DNA from: Candidatus Aenigmatarchaeota archaeon
GTDB lineage: Archaea > Aenigmatarchaeota > Aenigmatarchaeia > GW2011-AR5
NCBI GenBank assembly: GCA_016187335.1
Contig: JACPJW010000001.1
Location: forward strand, 254,547 to 318,546
Length of the DNA: 64,000 nucleotides
Direction of reading: 5' to 3'
In this document: piece after piece, positions 32,158 through 40,992 of the stretch
How positions within the stretch are numbered: position 1 is the stretch's first letter
How the letters are laid out: each line of letters begins with the position of its first letter
Notes under the pieces: generated by a model
Databases searched by the model: none
What the model saw: the letters and a program-made list of their open reading frames with translations, nothing else
What the model was told of the DNA's origin: nothing
Position numbers and translations under genes: made by a program

Positions 32158-32820
32158 ATGCGCCTCGCGACCAACACGCCTTTGGACAAGCTCCTTGACG
32201 GCGGCATAGAGGACGACGTTATCACGAACGTCTACGGGCCCGCGGGCTCCGGCAAGACGAACATAGCGATTGCTGCAGCAATAAATTGCTCGAAAAAAGT
32301 AGTTTATCTGGATACCGAGGGCTCGTTTTCTCTGGAAAGGTTCGAGCAGCTTGGCGGCAGGAACCTGAAGAACATCATGCTCATCAACGTCCACGCATGG
32401 AAGGAGCAGTGCGAAGCCGTGGCAGGAATGGAGAAATTAGCCGAGAAGGGCGACGTGGGGCTTGTTGTTGTTGATTCGCTTGTTGCTTTGTACCGCCTGG
32501 AGCTCACTGACAGGAACTACCAGACAATCAACAAGCAGCTGGCAACGCAGTATTCTGTCCTTTCCAAAATAGCCAGAAAATTCCATGTGCCCGTTCTTGT
32601 GACGAACCAGGTTTACAGCGCCGGCGACGAGATAGAGCTGACGTCCCGGGCGATAGCAAAGTACTGGAGCAAGGCTTTGGTTGAATTGCGCAAGCTGGAA
32701 AAGGAGAACGTGCGCTTAGCAATTCTTAGGAAGCATAGGTCGCTTCCAGAAGGCAGGAAGATAGAGTTCGAGATAACCGGCAGCGGCATGAAGGCTCTGG
32801 GGAAGTTCTCTATATTTTGA
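32158..32820 (+). CDS. radB: RadB recombinase paralogue
   Basis: The 220-residue RecA-fold ATPase lacks the N-terminal domain of RadA. Walker A is GPAGSGKT; Walker B is LVVVDSLVAL; there is a Gln-rich NKQLATQYSVLSKIARK segment and LVTNQVYS. RadB assists homologous recombination in euryarchaea. It starts at ATG 32158 directly after the AT-rich island. Confidence 0.9.
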   Translation: MRLATNTPLDKLLDGGIEDDVITNVYGPAGSGKTNIAIAAAINCSKKVVYLDTEGSFSLERFEQLGGRNLKNIMLINVHAWKEQCEAVAGMEKLAEKGDVGLVVVDSLVALYRLELTDRNYQTINKQLATQYSVLSKIARKFHVPVLVTNQVYSAGDEIELTSRAIAKYWSKALVELRKLEKENVRLAILRKHRSLPEGRKIEFEITGSGMKALGKFSIF

Positions 32821-32862
32821 AGGGAAAGGAAGACCGGGTTGGCTTAATTAATTCAGCGTATC

Positions 32863-33249
32863 TCATTCCCATAATTTTATTTCTTTAACCCTTAAGAAAT
32901 CGGCTTTGTTATCGGTAATTATTTCCAAATCATTCAGGATAGCTGTTGCAGCAATAAGAATGTCGAAGTTGCCTATGAGTTTGCCTTCTTTTCTCAGATT
33001 ATTTCTTATCTCGCCGAATTTCTGGCATATTTCTATATCTATTTCAAGGACAGTAACGCCGCTCAGAAAATCATCCAATGCGTTCATCGCCTTTTCTTTG
33101 TTTTTGGATTCTGCAATTCCTTAGTAAATTTCTGCAAGAGAAATTATGCTTACGTAAAGGCCCCTTTCAAAGAGGGATTGAAGGGCACCAACGGATTTAT
33201 CCTTACCTTTCAGGTAGTCAATAATCCAGTCGGTATCGACCAAATACAT
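32863..33249 (-). pseudogene. vapC: VapC PIN-domain toxin interrupted by in-frame TAA
   Basis: Readthrough gives 128 residues with the PIN acidic sites: LVDTDWIIDYL (D5), SLAEIY, DILIAATAI and ITDNKADF. Codon 43 is TAA (33121-33123), in EIY-stop-GIAES, where VapC relatives usually have Glu or Tyr. ATG 33249 overlaps the vapB stop. Either the toxin is dead or the base is miscalled. Confidence 0.8.
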
Positions 33250-33437
33250 CAGAATTCCTTTTCTATAATCTTTCTGGAAGAGTAAATCTTTTTCTTCAGT
33301 TTTTCCGCATTGACGTTTTTCCAGGAACCTGCTGCCTTTACAAAGCGTGATTTAGAACGGGAAGTGTATAATCTTCTCTTAACTGTTTTGATTCCATTTC
33401 TTAGTTTTGCACCTATTTTTACAACCATACCAACCAT
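33249..33437 (-). CDS. vapB: VapB-type antitoxin
   Basis: The 62-residue basic protein has the C-terminal signature AAGSWKNVNAEKLKKKIYSSR, which matches the VapB segment that wraps the PIN toxin (GSW, then E-x6-I). Translation is coupled to vapC by TGATG. The N-terminus is short for a DNA-binding domain. Confidence 0.7.
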   Translation of the reverse strand: MVGMVVKIGAKLRNGIKTVKRRLYTSRSKSRFVKAAGSWKNVNAEKLKKKIYSSRKIIEKEF

Positions 33438-33582
33438 TAATTTATTAAGAAAAGAGGGTATTTATAGGTTTGATTTTTGAGAAAGCCAAGCTCGTTCATA
33501 TTTCAGCTTTATGGGTTAGTGGGGGCGGCGGGCTGGTTTCCGACTTTTAATACCCTCAGAGCCAATTATATCCAGATACGGC

Positions 33583-33891
33583 ATGAAAAAGAGTCTTGAA
33601 AGGCTCACGAGGATGTCCTTTGTTCTGCTCATCTTATTTGTCATATTCCTCCTTGTGGCTGTTTTCAACGTGTTCCTGAAAAGCCTGCCGCTGGTTGTTT
33701 CCATATCAATTCTCATCGTCGCCGTTGCCGTGACAATCCTTACATTAGGGGAGATAGAGGGCTTCCTGCTTTTCGTCGCCGCGATAATCGTTGCCGTCGT
33801 CTTCATTCTTACTTTCAATTTAGAATTCACGCTGACGTCCTCGGCTGTCATAATCGGCGCCATAGTCGTGCTGATAACTTTAGTGTCGTAA
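33583..33891 (+). CDS. Small multi-TM membrane protein
   Basis: The 102-residue, almost wholly hydrophobic protein has about three to four membrane helices after a short basic N-terminus. No family is recognised. Two further small membrane proteins follow on the same strand. Confidence 0.55.
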   Translation: MKKSLERLTRMSFVLLILFVIFLLVAVFNVFLKSLPLVVSISILIVAVAVTILTLGEIEGFLLFVAAIIVAVVFILTFNLEFTLTSSAVIIGAIVVLITLVS

Positions 33892-34021
33892 GAATAATGG
33901 AATAGCTGCCTAGAGCCCGGAAATGCTTGATGCAGGCGCTTGGCGGACTTCGTTCTGTTGTGAAAAAGCGAGTTGCTGAGTTCAGTATTTAAGAGTAGTG
34001 TGGATATTTCTAAAAGATTTT

Positions 34022-34306
34022 ATGGTGTTCCACAAAATCCTGTCGTTTGCAGACATGGTAGCAGCCGCGATAATCATTCTGTACCTGGTGAAGTTCCTGC
34101 CGCTGGCGCTCGTGAAGGACGTTGCCTTCTATTTGATAATCAAGGGAGCGGTCTTCCTGCTTTTTTCCAGGGACTTTGCCAGCTCTGTTGACGTCGTTTT
34201 CGGGATTTATTTATTAATACTCGCCTCGGGGATATATACAAGCAATTTCATAACAATTCTTGCAGCAGTATGGCTCCTGCAAAAGTCTGTATTCGGGTTG
34301 ATGTGA
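34022..34306 (+). CDS. Small multi-TM membrane protein
   Basis: From ATG 34022 it gives 94 residues with three membrane helices and a short charged loop (FSRDFASSVD). A GTG at 33998 is possible. Function unknown; cluster context with 33583 and 34331. Confidence 0.55.
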   Translation: MVFHKILSFADMVAAAIIILYLVKFLPLALVKDVAFYLIIKGAVFLLFSRDFASSVDVVFGIYLLILASGIYTSNFITILAAVWLLQKSVFGLM

Positions 34307-34330
34307 AAGTAATAAAACGGTGATTGGCAA

Positions 34331-34438
34331 ATGTCGGCAATGGCATCGGATTCGGTAATAGTCGCCTCAATGGTGGCGCTGATAATCCTGGGAGCGCTTT
34401 CCGTGGGGCTTTTTGTCAAGCTTGCCGCAGGGCTTTAG
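34331..34438 (+). CDS. 35-aa single-TM peptide
   Basis: ATG 34331 follows GGTGAT and encodes a Ser/Ala N-terminus and one membrane helix (VIVASMVALIILGALSVGLF) ending KLAAGL, then TAG. The stop overlaps that of the opposing gene (34435). The RBS and clean helix support a real small membrane protein. Confidence 0.5.
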   Translation: MSAMASDSVIVASMVALIILGALSVGLFVKLAAGL

Positions 34439-35100
34439 GCCACCGGCTCCAGAACCTTCAGCACGATTCCTTTTCCTGCCAGGGCTTTTGCTAAGGGCGA
34501 AATATCGTTGTCCAGCTGCAGCCCGTACTTGTCTGACCTGTAATGCATAGGAATGAGAAATTTGGGCTTTATCACCGCCGCGGCTTCTCCAGCCTCGGAC
34601 GCCGTCATGGTGTAAGTCCCCCCGACAGGCATCAGGGCGGCGTCAATCCTGTGCAGTTCATGCATCTCCGTTATGTTGTCCGTGTCGCCGGCGTGATAGA
34701 TTCTTTTTCCGTCTATCTCAACAACAAAGCCCAGCCCGGCGCCCTTCGGATGGAAAGGCATGTCCGGCGACCTGAATTTGTCCACATTGTAAGCGGGAAC
34801 AGCTTCCACCTCGATGCCATGCTTGTAAACGTCGCCCGGTTTCATGACAACCTGGGCTTGTATTTTTTCCGCAGCAGCCTTTGAAGAAATTATTATGGTG
34901 CTGTCCTTTCTTACCTGCTTTATCTTCTCCGCATCGCAGTGGTCGTAGTGGTCGTGCGTTACCAAGATATAGTCGGCTTTTTCCGGGCTGCTCGGCAGGA
35001 CGAAGGGGTCTATGTAGATTACCTTGCTGCCCTTTATCAGAAAGGAAGCGTGCCCGAGCCATGTTATTTCTACGTTATCAAGAACGAGTGTGCTTGGCAT
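34435..35100 (-). CDS. UPF0173 metal-dependent hydrolase (metallo-beta-lactamase fold)
   Basis: The 221-residue protein has LGHASFLI, the metal motif THDHYDHCD, HAGDT and IPMHYRSD, which define the UlaG-like/UPF0173 group of beta-lactamase-fold hydrolases. The substrate is not known for archaeal members. Confidence 0.87.
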   Translation of the reverse strand: MPSTLVLDNVEITWLGHASFLIKGSKVIYIDPFVLPSSPEKADYILVTHDHYDHCDAEKIKQVRKDSTIIISSKAAAEKIQAQVVMKPGDVYKHGIEVEAVPAYNVDKFRSPDMPFHPKGAGLGFVVEIDGKRIYHAGDTDNITEMHELHRIDAALMPVGGTYTMTASEAGEAAAVIKPKFLIPMHYRSDKYGLQLDNDISPLAKALAGKGIVLKVLEPVA

Positions 35101-35140
35101 AGTAAGAATAAGTCACGAACGTTTAAAAATCAGAATAATT

Positions 35141-35617
35141 TCAAATTTTCCTTTTCCTTAGTTTATTCATAGCTACCTTTGCCTGTGCCGCACTAGTCAT
35201 TTCAAAAATCAAGGGATCGTTATAAAAATCTAAAATTGACTTCTTTTCGAGGTATTCCTTTAGAACAAACCAAAAAAGCAAAACAAACAATATTCCAGAT
35301 ATTATAAGAGTCTGCATATAATATCCTTTTTCGATAAGATAAAGCGACGTCAAAGACGAAATAAGACTTCCCAAGACACCAATCGTTATACCCATAAGAA
35401 GAAATTTTATTTCTTTTAATTTTTGTTCGTGTTCATGTGCATACAATTTTGAATGAACTCTTGACATCTCAAGCAATTCTTTGGGCACGCCTTCTTGTAT
35501 TTTTTCAATAACCTTTTTGATATCTGCCTCAACTTCTGTAAGATGCATTGATTTCTTGGTTATAAACCGCATTGCTATTCTTGTGAAAAATCCAAGTTTT
35601 TTCGGTTTCTTATCCAT
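35141..35617 (-). CDS. Two-TM hypothetical protein
   Basis: The 158-residue protein has a basic N-terminus, a helical region (25-70) and two membrane helices (about 73-96 and 100-122), then a charged C-terminal region (YLEKKSILDFYNDP). More AT-rich than topA beside it. No family recognised. Confidence 0.58.
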   Translation of the reverse strand: MDKKPKKLGFFTRIAMRFITKKSMHLTEVEADIKKVIEKIQEGVPKELLEMSRVHSKLYAHEHEQKLKEIKFLLMGITIGVLGSLISSLTSLYLIEKGYYMQTLIISGILFVLLFWFVLKEYLEKKSILDFYNDPLIFEMTSAAQAKVAMNKLRKRKI

Positions 35618-35653
35618 AAAATACCTCGATAAAGAAGTTCTACAGTTACTTCT

Positions 35654-37852
35654 TCACTTTTCCGCTTTTGCTTCGGCCTTGTGGCTTTTCATGTGCAGCG
35701 TTAAGGCGCGCTGCGAGCTGTAGCTTTTGCTGCACACCTCGCACTTCAACTGCTGCGCAAGCTTGGACGCCTTTCTGCTGTCCGCCTGGACCTGCTTTAA
35801 TTTCTTCTTGTCCAGCCATTCCTTCTTCGTCGGGCAGTTGGGGTCAAGGCACATCCTGAAAGGCCGCCTTCCGGGCACGCTGACCTGAATCATCGGCGTC
35901 TTGCATTCCTCGCATACCTTGTCCAGAGCCATTATCGTTCCCTCGCGCGGCAGCGGAAATCCCGTCCTGCACCCTTTCTTGTATCCCGTGCATCCGACGA
36001 AGCGCTTCTTTGTTCTCCATGACTTGTGCACCTTCAGCGTGCCTCCGCATTCCCTGCATGTTCCGAGGATGCTCTGCTTGTCCTGCGTTGCGATGACGGC
36101 ATTGGTCAGTTCCTCGCCGATTTTCTTTTCCTTTTTTCTGAATTCTTCGGATATCTTTATCAGACGCTTCTTCGAGTCTTCAACAACGTCTTCCCTTTTC
36201 ATCTTCCCTTCCTGCACAGCTTCCGTAGATTCCTCAAAATGCCTGGTAAGCTTTTCAGAAACTACATCAGGTATGTTCTTCTCCAGGATTTCCGCCAGCT
36301 GCATGCCCAGCTCGGTTACTTCAATGCTTTTTCCGATGAGATATCCTCGGTCGTATAGTATCTGCAGAATATTCGCACGTGTTGCCTGGGTTCCCAAGCC
36401 GGCTTGTTCCATTGCCTTGAGAACTGAGCCTTGCGAGTATCGGGGCGGCGGCTGCGTTTCCTTTTCCGCCTGCTGGACATCCTTTATGGCAAGCTTGTCG
36501 CCAACGTGTATTTCAGGGAGTATTACTTCTTCCCGGCCGGCGTATTTGCCGTAAAGCGCCGTCCATCCAGGCTCTATTGTCTTCGTCCCGCGCAAAAAGA
36601 AATCTTCTCCGTTGGCGTCCAGTTTTACGTTCATGAACTCCCTTTTTGCCGGGTCGCCGAAAACCGCTAAAAATCTTCTTACAACTAAATCATACACTTT
36701 CATCTGCTTGTCCCCCAGTTTTTTGTACAAGCCCGTCGGATAGATAGCCGGGTGCGCCGCTGAGGTTGCCTTTCCTGACGTCGGCTTCAGCTCCTTTCTG
36801 CCCAGAAGGAATCCCGTGTCCTTGCTGTAAGCCGGCTGTTTTGCCAGAGACGACAGGATTTTCTTGTAGTTGATGTCCGGCGGCAGCTGCTGGCTTCCTG
36901 TTCTGGGATAAGAAATAATCCCTGCCTGATAAAGCGATTCCGCTATGCTCAGGCCCTGCTGCGGGGAATATCCGAAGTAGCGGTAGATGTCCGCAAGGAA
37001 CGCCGTGGTATTGTAAGGCACAGGCGGCTTCTGCGTCATTAATTTCTTTTTGATGTCCTTTACAGCGGCAGAAGCTGTTTTTGCTTTCTTCAAGATGCTG
37101 TCGGCTTCGCCCCTGCTCCATATCTTGTCCTTGGCGTGCATCGCCTTGAGTCCGCCTTTCAGTTCAAGCGTTATTTCCCAGAAAGGCTTCGGCTTGAAAG
37201 CGCGCACCTTCTTTTCGTGTTTCGCGAGCATGTGAAGAACCGGGCCCTGGACGCGCCCCGTGGAAAGTATCCTGAACCTTTTTGCCGCTGCTTTTATGGA
37301 AAGCGTCAGCGCGCGGGTAAGGTTTATGCCCCACATGTTGTCCAGATAATGACGGGTCAGGCCGGATTCTATCTGGCTGAAGTCCAGGTGCTTTAGCGGC
37401 TTTTCATAGCTTTCCAGCAGCTCTTCCTTTGTCATCGTGCTGAATTTCATGCGTAGCGCGTCGTTCCTGTTGCACAAAAACCGCAAAATATTGTAGCCGA
37501 TGACGCTGCCCTCGTCGTCATAGTCCGTGCAGACGATGTATTCGTCGCCGTTTCCTACGACCTTCTGCACGACGTCAAAATATTTCTTGCTGAACATCGC
37601 CGTCCTTGTTGCCTGGAAAGAAGGAATCCATTCAACGTCAAAAACAGGATAAGTCCATCCCCTGCCTTTCTGCTTTAACGTGAACAAATGGCCGACAGCC
37701 GCGACTACCACGTGGTTTTTTCCGCCTTTCCTGAACTCGTAATAGCGCACTTTCTGCTCGTTCTCGTGCGTTTTCATTGAGCCCTTGTCGGCAAGCGCCT
37801 CGGCTATCGCTTTCGCGGCGCTGGGCTTCTCCGCTATCATCACTATTGTCAT
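35654..37852 (-). CDS. topA: DNA topoisomerase I (type IA) with C-terminal C2H2 zinc finger
   Basis: The 732-residue enzyme has a TOPRIM domain at the N-terminus (MIAEKPSAAKAI, and CTDYDDEGSVIG with the metal Asp residues), and the catalytic Tyr in IISYPRTGS. Four-Cys zinc ribbons (CREC with GCTGYKKGC; CEEC with CLDPNC) follow, and at the very end a classical C2H2 finger: C704-x2-C707-x12-H720-x3-H724. It relaxes negative supercoils. Start ATG 37852 aligns with the family; the upstream frame to 37951 is leader. Confidence 0.93.
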   Translation of the reverse strand: MTIVMIAEKPSAAKAIAEALADKGSMKTHENEQKVRYYEFRKGGKNHVVVAAVGHLFTLKQKGRGWTYPVFDVEWIPSFQATRTAMFSKKYFDVVQKVVGNGDEYIVCTDYDDEGSVIGYNILRFLCNRNDALRMKFSTMTKEELLESYEKPLKHLDFSQIESGLTRHYLDNMWGINLTRALTLSIKAAAKRFRILSTGRVQGPVLHMLAKHEKKVRAFKPKPFWEITLELKGGLKAMHAKDKIWSRGEADSILKKAKTASAAVKDIKKKLMTQKPPVPYNTTAFLADIYRYFGYSPQQGLSIAESLYQAGIISYPRTGSQQLPPDINYKKILSSLAKQPAYSKDTGFLLGRKELKPTSGKATSAAHPAIYPTGLYKKLGDKQMKVYDLVVRRFLAVFGDPAKREFMNVKLDANGEDFFLRGTKTIEPGWTALYGKYAGREEVILPEIHVGDKLAIKDVQQAEKETQPPPRYSQGSVLKAMEQAGLGTQATRANILQILYDRGYLIGKSIEVTELGMQLAEILEKNIPDVVSEKLTRHFEESTEAVQEGKMKREDVVEDSKKRLIKISEEFRKKEKKIGEELTNAVIATQDKQSILGTCRECGGTLKVHKSWRTKKRFVGCTGYKKGCRTGFPLPREGTIMALDKVCEECKTPMIQVSVPGRRPFRMCLDPNCPTKKEWLDKKKLKQVQADSRKASKLAQQLKCEVCSKSYSSQRALTLHMKSHKAEAKAEK

Positions 37853-37874
37853 TTTGAAAACCTCGTTACAGATT

Positions 37875-37939
37875 GAAGTTGCAAAGCAACTTCGGTTTGC
37901 TTTACAAAAGAAATGTTCTTTATTTTGATTGGACATTTC
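37875..37939. other. Hairpins upstream of topA
   Basis: GAAGTTGC-AAA-GCAACTTC (37875-37893) is a perfect 8-bp stem; GAAATGT (37910-37916) pairs with ACATTTC (37933-37939). They lie in the topA leader region. Confidence 0.4.
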
Positions 37940-38068
37940 ATTTTGAAACACCTGGACAGAATTTAATCCGGCCTGTATTCAGGAAGAATTTAGAAAAACA
38001 CTTCATCGCTTTACAGCTCCACTGTCCTTTTAATATAGGAGAAAAGGTTTAAATCGTTAAAGTCCCTT

Positions 38069-38224
38069 TCACGCCTTCGTTACAAGGTCGTCTATGATGT
38101 CAATGATGACGGCGAAAAGAAACCAGTTAACGGTAAACTTCACTCCCATCATCAGTACGAGAAGGATGTAAAGTATCGTTGCAGTCGGGAACGACCCTAT
38201 GAATTTCAGCAGGAATTTCTTCAT
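38069..38224 (-). CDS. 51-aa two-TM membrane protein downstream of serS
   Basis: ATG 38224 is four bases after the serS stop. The protein has two membrane segments (SFPTATILYILLVLMMGV, and VNWFLFAVIIDII) and ends KA. It is probably cotranscribed with serS. Function unknown. The rest of the gap to topA is non-coding. Confidence 0.5.
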   Translation of the reverse strand: MKKFLLKFIGSFPTATILYILLVLMMGVKFTVNWFLFAVIIDIIDDLVTKA

Positions 38225-38228
38225 TGAA

Positions 38229-39506
38229 TCATTTCTCCATCTTGTCAAAGCCGGTGTAAGGCCGCAGCGCTTTCGGGATGAGCACGGAGCCGTCCTTCTG
38301 CTGGTGCTGCTCTATGATTGCCATCATGGTCCGGCTTGTAGCAATGGCAGTGTTGTTCAGCGTGTGGACAAAGCCCTTTGGCGGGGTTCCTTCCTTTTCG
38401 CGGAATTTTATGTTCAGCCTGCGCGCCTGGAAATCCGTGCAGTTGGAATTGCTGCCGGCTTCACGGAAAACGCCGTCGGCCATCCAGACCTCCGTGTCGT
38501 ATTTCTTCGCCGCTATGATTCCTATATCGCCCGTGCACACGCTGACGACGCGGTGGTGCAGCTCCAGCTGCTGGTAAAGCTGCTCGCTGTTTTGCTGCAG
38601 CTCTTCGTGCAGTGCCCATGACTGCTCCGGCGCTGAAAAAATGAACTGCTCGACCTTGTTGAACTGGTGCATCCTGAACAGCCCTTTTGTATACTTTCCG
38701 TGAGCGCCGACCTCCTTTCTGAAGCACGGAGAAACGCCCGCGATTTTCAAAGGCAACTCCTGCTCCAGCAGCGTTTCGTCCATCAGCATCGCCCCTATCG
38801 GATGCTCTGATGTCGCTATCAGATGCAAATCCTCGCCTTCTATTTTGTACAATACGTCAATGAAATCCGCAAGCGATGTCACCCCTTCGTAAGGCTTCCT
38901 GTTGAGCATGTAAGGAGGATTCACTACAACAAAGCCTCTCTTCCTCAGGAAGTCCAGGGCAAAACGCTGCAGCGCCATGTCAAGAAGCACCAGCTCGTTT
39001 TTCATGTAGAAAAAACCGTGCCCCGCGACCTTTGCCGCGCGCCCGCTGTCAATAAGCCCTAAATTTTCAAGAAGCTCCGCATGCCCTTTCGGCTTAAAGT
39101 CAAATTTCGGTGCTTCGCCGTAACGCCTTATTTCCACGTTGTCCTTGTCATCAGCGCCTATTGGCACTGATTCGTGCAGCACGTTAGGCAGCTGCATCAG
39201 AATCAGCCTGCACTGCTCGTTTAGCTGGTTAAGCTTTGTATCGTTTTTCCTTATCTTTTCGGGTATTTCCTTTATTTCTTTCATCCTCGCTGCTATCGGC
39301 TTCTTTTTTGCCTTCAGCTCCGCGATCTCTTTTGTCACGACATTCCTTTTGTATCGCAGTTCTTCCGTTTTTTTCAGCAGCCCTAATCTTTCCGAATCTT
39401 TCTTGATAAGCTCGTGCAGCAGCTTTATCTTCGCCTCGTCCCTGCGCTTTTTCAGGTCATTTTCAACGACAGCCGGGTTTTCCCTGATGAGTTTTATGTC
39501 AAGCAT
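38229..39506 (-). CDS. serS: Seryl-tRNA synthetase
   Basis: The 425-residue class II synthetase has the N-terminal coiled-coil arm (about 30-105) that holds the tRNA-Ser variable arm, and the core motifs AHGKYTKGLFRMHQF (motif 2) and GSNSNCTDFQARR plus the C-terminal RTMMAIIE (motif 3). It charges tRNA-Ser such as the GCT isoacceptor in this window. ATG 39506 overlaps the end of the phosphatase gene by 8 bp. Confidence 0.93.
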   Translation of the reverse strand: MLDIKLIRENPAVVENDLKKRRDEAKIKLLHELIKKDSERLGLLKKTEELRYKRNVVTKEIAELKAKKKPIAARMKEIKEIPEKIRKNDTKLNQLNEQCRLILMQLPNVLHESVPIGADDKDNVEIRRYGEAPKFDFKPKGHAELLENLGLIDSGRAAKVAGHGFFYMKNELVLLDMALQRFALDFLRKRGFVVVNPPYMLNRKPYEGVTSLADFIDVLYKIEGEDLHLIATSEHPIGAMLMDETLLEQELPLKIAGVSPCFRKEVGAHGKYTKGLFRMHQFNKVEQFIFSAPEQSWALHEELQQNSEQLYQQLELHHRVVSVCTGDIGIIAAKKYDTEVWMADGVFREAGSNSNCTDFQARRLNIKFREKEGTPPKGFVHTLNNTAIATSRTMMAIIEQHQQKDGSVLIPKALRPYTGFDKMEK

Positions 39507-40147
39507 GTTGTTCCCCAAAAATGCCAATCAATTCCCAAAGGTCCTTTGATTCTATAAGGTAATCAGTGTATTTTCTTACAATGTCCTTGGGGGCAATCCC
39601 TACAGCGATATCCGCTTCCTCAAACATTGCAATATCGTTTGCGCCGTCTCCGACGGCTATCACTTTTCCAAAATTGTATTCTTTTCTAAGGGCTTTAATA
39701 GGCTCTGATTTGTCAATTAGAGGGATAAACCGTTTCAATGTGCTGCCCGCCAAAAACTGTTCCTGTTGCGAACACAACATCTGCGTATAAGCCGTTTTTT
39801 CTTACCAGGTGTTCAACTATGAAATCAAGCCCTCCGGTAACAACAGCTATTGCATAGTCTTCTTTTACACGCTCCAGTGTTTTCTTTGCGTTTGGCATAA
39901 GCGATATGTCATCAACAGCGCGCAATATTTGATCCCTTGTCAAGTGTTTTATTTTTTCAACCCTGGCTCTTAGTGACTCTTCAAAACAGATCTTTCCTTC
40001 CATGCCTGCTCTGGTCACTTCCTTCATGTAAGCCTCCTGGCCGGCGTATCGGCCTATATGTTCCATCGTCTCGCCGTCAAGGAGCGTTCCCTCAAAATCA
40101 AACACGACAAGCCTAGGTTTACCTAAAGAAAAAGCATTGCTCAGCAA
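39499..40147 (-). pseudogene. serB: Phosphoserine-phosphatase-like HAD enzyme with a frameshift
   Basis: Two overlapping frames encode the halves of one HAD phosphatase. The first (from 40147) has VVFDFEGTLLDGETM and VVTGGLDFIVEHL. The second (to 39499) has AVGDGANDIAMFEEADIAVGI and the C-terminal region. The change lies between about 39730 and 39765 and behaves like one extra base. It may be a sequencing error, because the rest is well conserved, or a real pseudogene. Location directly upstream of serS fits serine metabolism. Confidence 0.8.
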
Positions 40148-40183
40148 ACGGATTGGTACGGCATCGCCATCACTTTATTTTGA

Positions 40184-40648
40184 TTATTTTGATCGCAACA
40201 TTTTTAAAGCTTCTGTGGCATAGAAGCGCAGCGCCGGGCTCATGAGCGTTTTTTTCAGTTCTGTTTTATCAAACCATCTTATCTCGTTGTGCTCGTGTTC
40301 TTTCAGTTTTATTTTGTCTTTTTTTGAACTCATAAAATAAATCAGGACGATATGCCTGTGGCTGCCTCTGATTTCGTGTATGTCAACATACTGCGGAGTG
40401 AGCAGGAATTTTGTGCCCTTGCTCCTGATCCTGGGCCTGTTGTCGCTGATTGTCAGATCCTTTTCCGATAAGCCGCACTCCTCTTTTATTTTCCTGAACA
40501 ATGCTTCGTCTGCGTCCTCGTTCAGCTCTATGTGGCCGCCTATGGGAAGCCATTTGCTTAGCTCTTTGTGGTGTATCAGCAGCACTTTGTCTTTATGGAC
40601 AATATAAGCGGCTATGGTGAAGTCTATCTTTTCATGAATATGGGGCAT
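40184..40648 (-). CDS. Nudix hydrolase with altered Nudix box
   Basis: A 154-residue Nudix protein: WLPIGGHIELNEDADEALF, then RKIKEECGL. In GX5EX7REUXEEXGU the Glu after Arg is Lys (RK for RE), and the two following glutamates are retained. This position is a metal ligand or base in studied members, so activity may be reduced or changed. I start at ATG 40648. Divergent from the MGMT-like gene. Confidence 0.8.
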   Translation of the reverse strand: MPHIHEKIDFTIAAYIVHKDKVLLIHHKELSKWLPIGGHIELNEDADEALFRKIKEECGLSEKDLTISDNRPRIRSKGTKFLLTPQYVDIHEIRGSHRHIVLIYFMSSKKDKIKLKEHEHNEIRWFDKTELKKTLMSPALRFYATEALKMLRSK

Positions 40649-40697
40649 GCTTAACCTTACCAAAAAACTTTTATAAATTCGCTGCCAAAATGCTGAA

Positions 40698-40991
40698 ATG
40701 CACAAGGCTTTGCTTCTGCTCAGGAAAATACCAAAGGGAAAGGTCACCACTTATGGCGCTCTGGCAAAAGCCTGTAATTCTTCACCAAGGGCAATAGGCT
40801 CTGTCATGCGAAGCAATCCAAGGCCCGACCTCTATCCGTGCTACAAAGTAGTGGCAAGCGACGGCGGGATAGGCGGCTACGCCGGATGCGTGAAGGGAAA
40901 GAAAATTGCTGAGAAGATTTCACTGCTGAAGAAAGACGGGATAAGAATCAGGAACAGAAAAATTGAGGATAAGTATATTTATAGGTTTTAA
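40698..40991 (+). CDS. Short MGMT/alkyltransferase-like protein
   Basis: The 97-residue protein is the DNA-binding/active-site domain alone: IPKGKVTTYGALAKA, SPRAIGSVMR and PCYKVVASDGGIGGYAG. The acceptor Cys is kept, and the usual PCHRV is PCYKV. It may repair O6-alkylguanine or act as a damage sensor. The next gene starts two bases after its stop. Confidence 0.82.
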   Translation: MHKALLLLRKIPKGKVTTYGALAKACNSSPRAIGSVMRSNPRPDLYPCYKVVASDGGIGGYAGCVKGKKIAEKISLLKKDGIRIRNRKIEDKYIYRF

Positions 40992-40992
40992 A

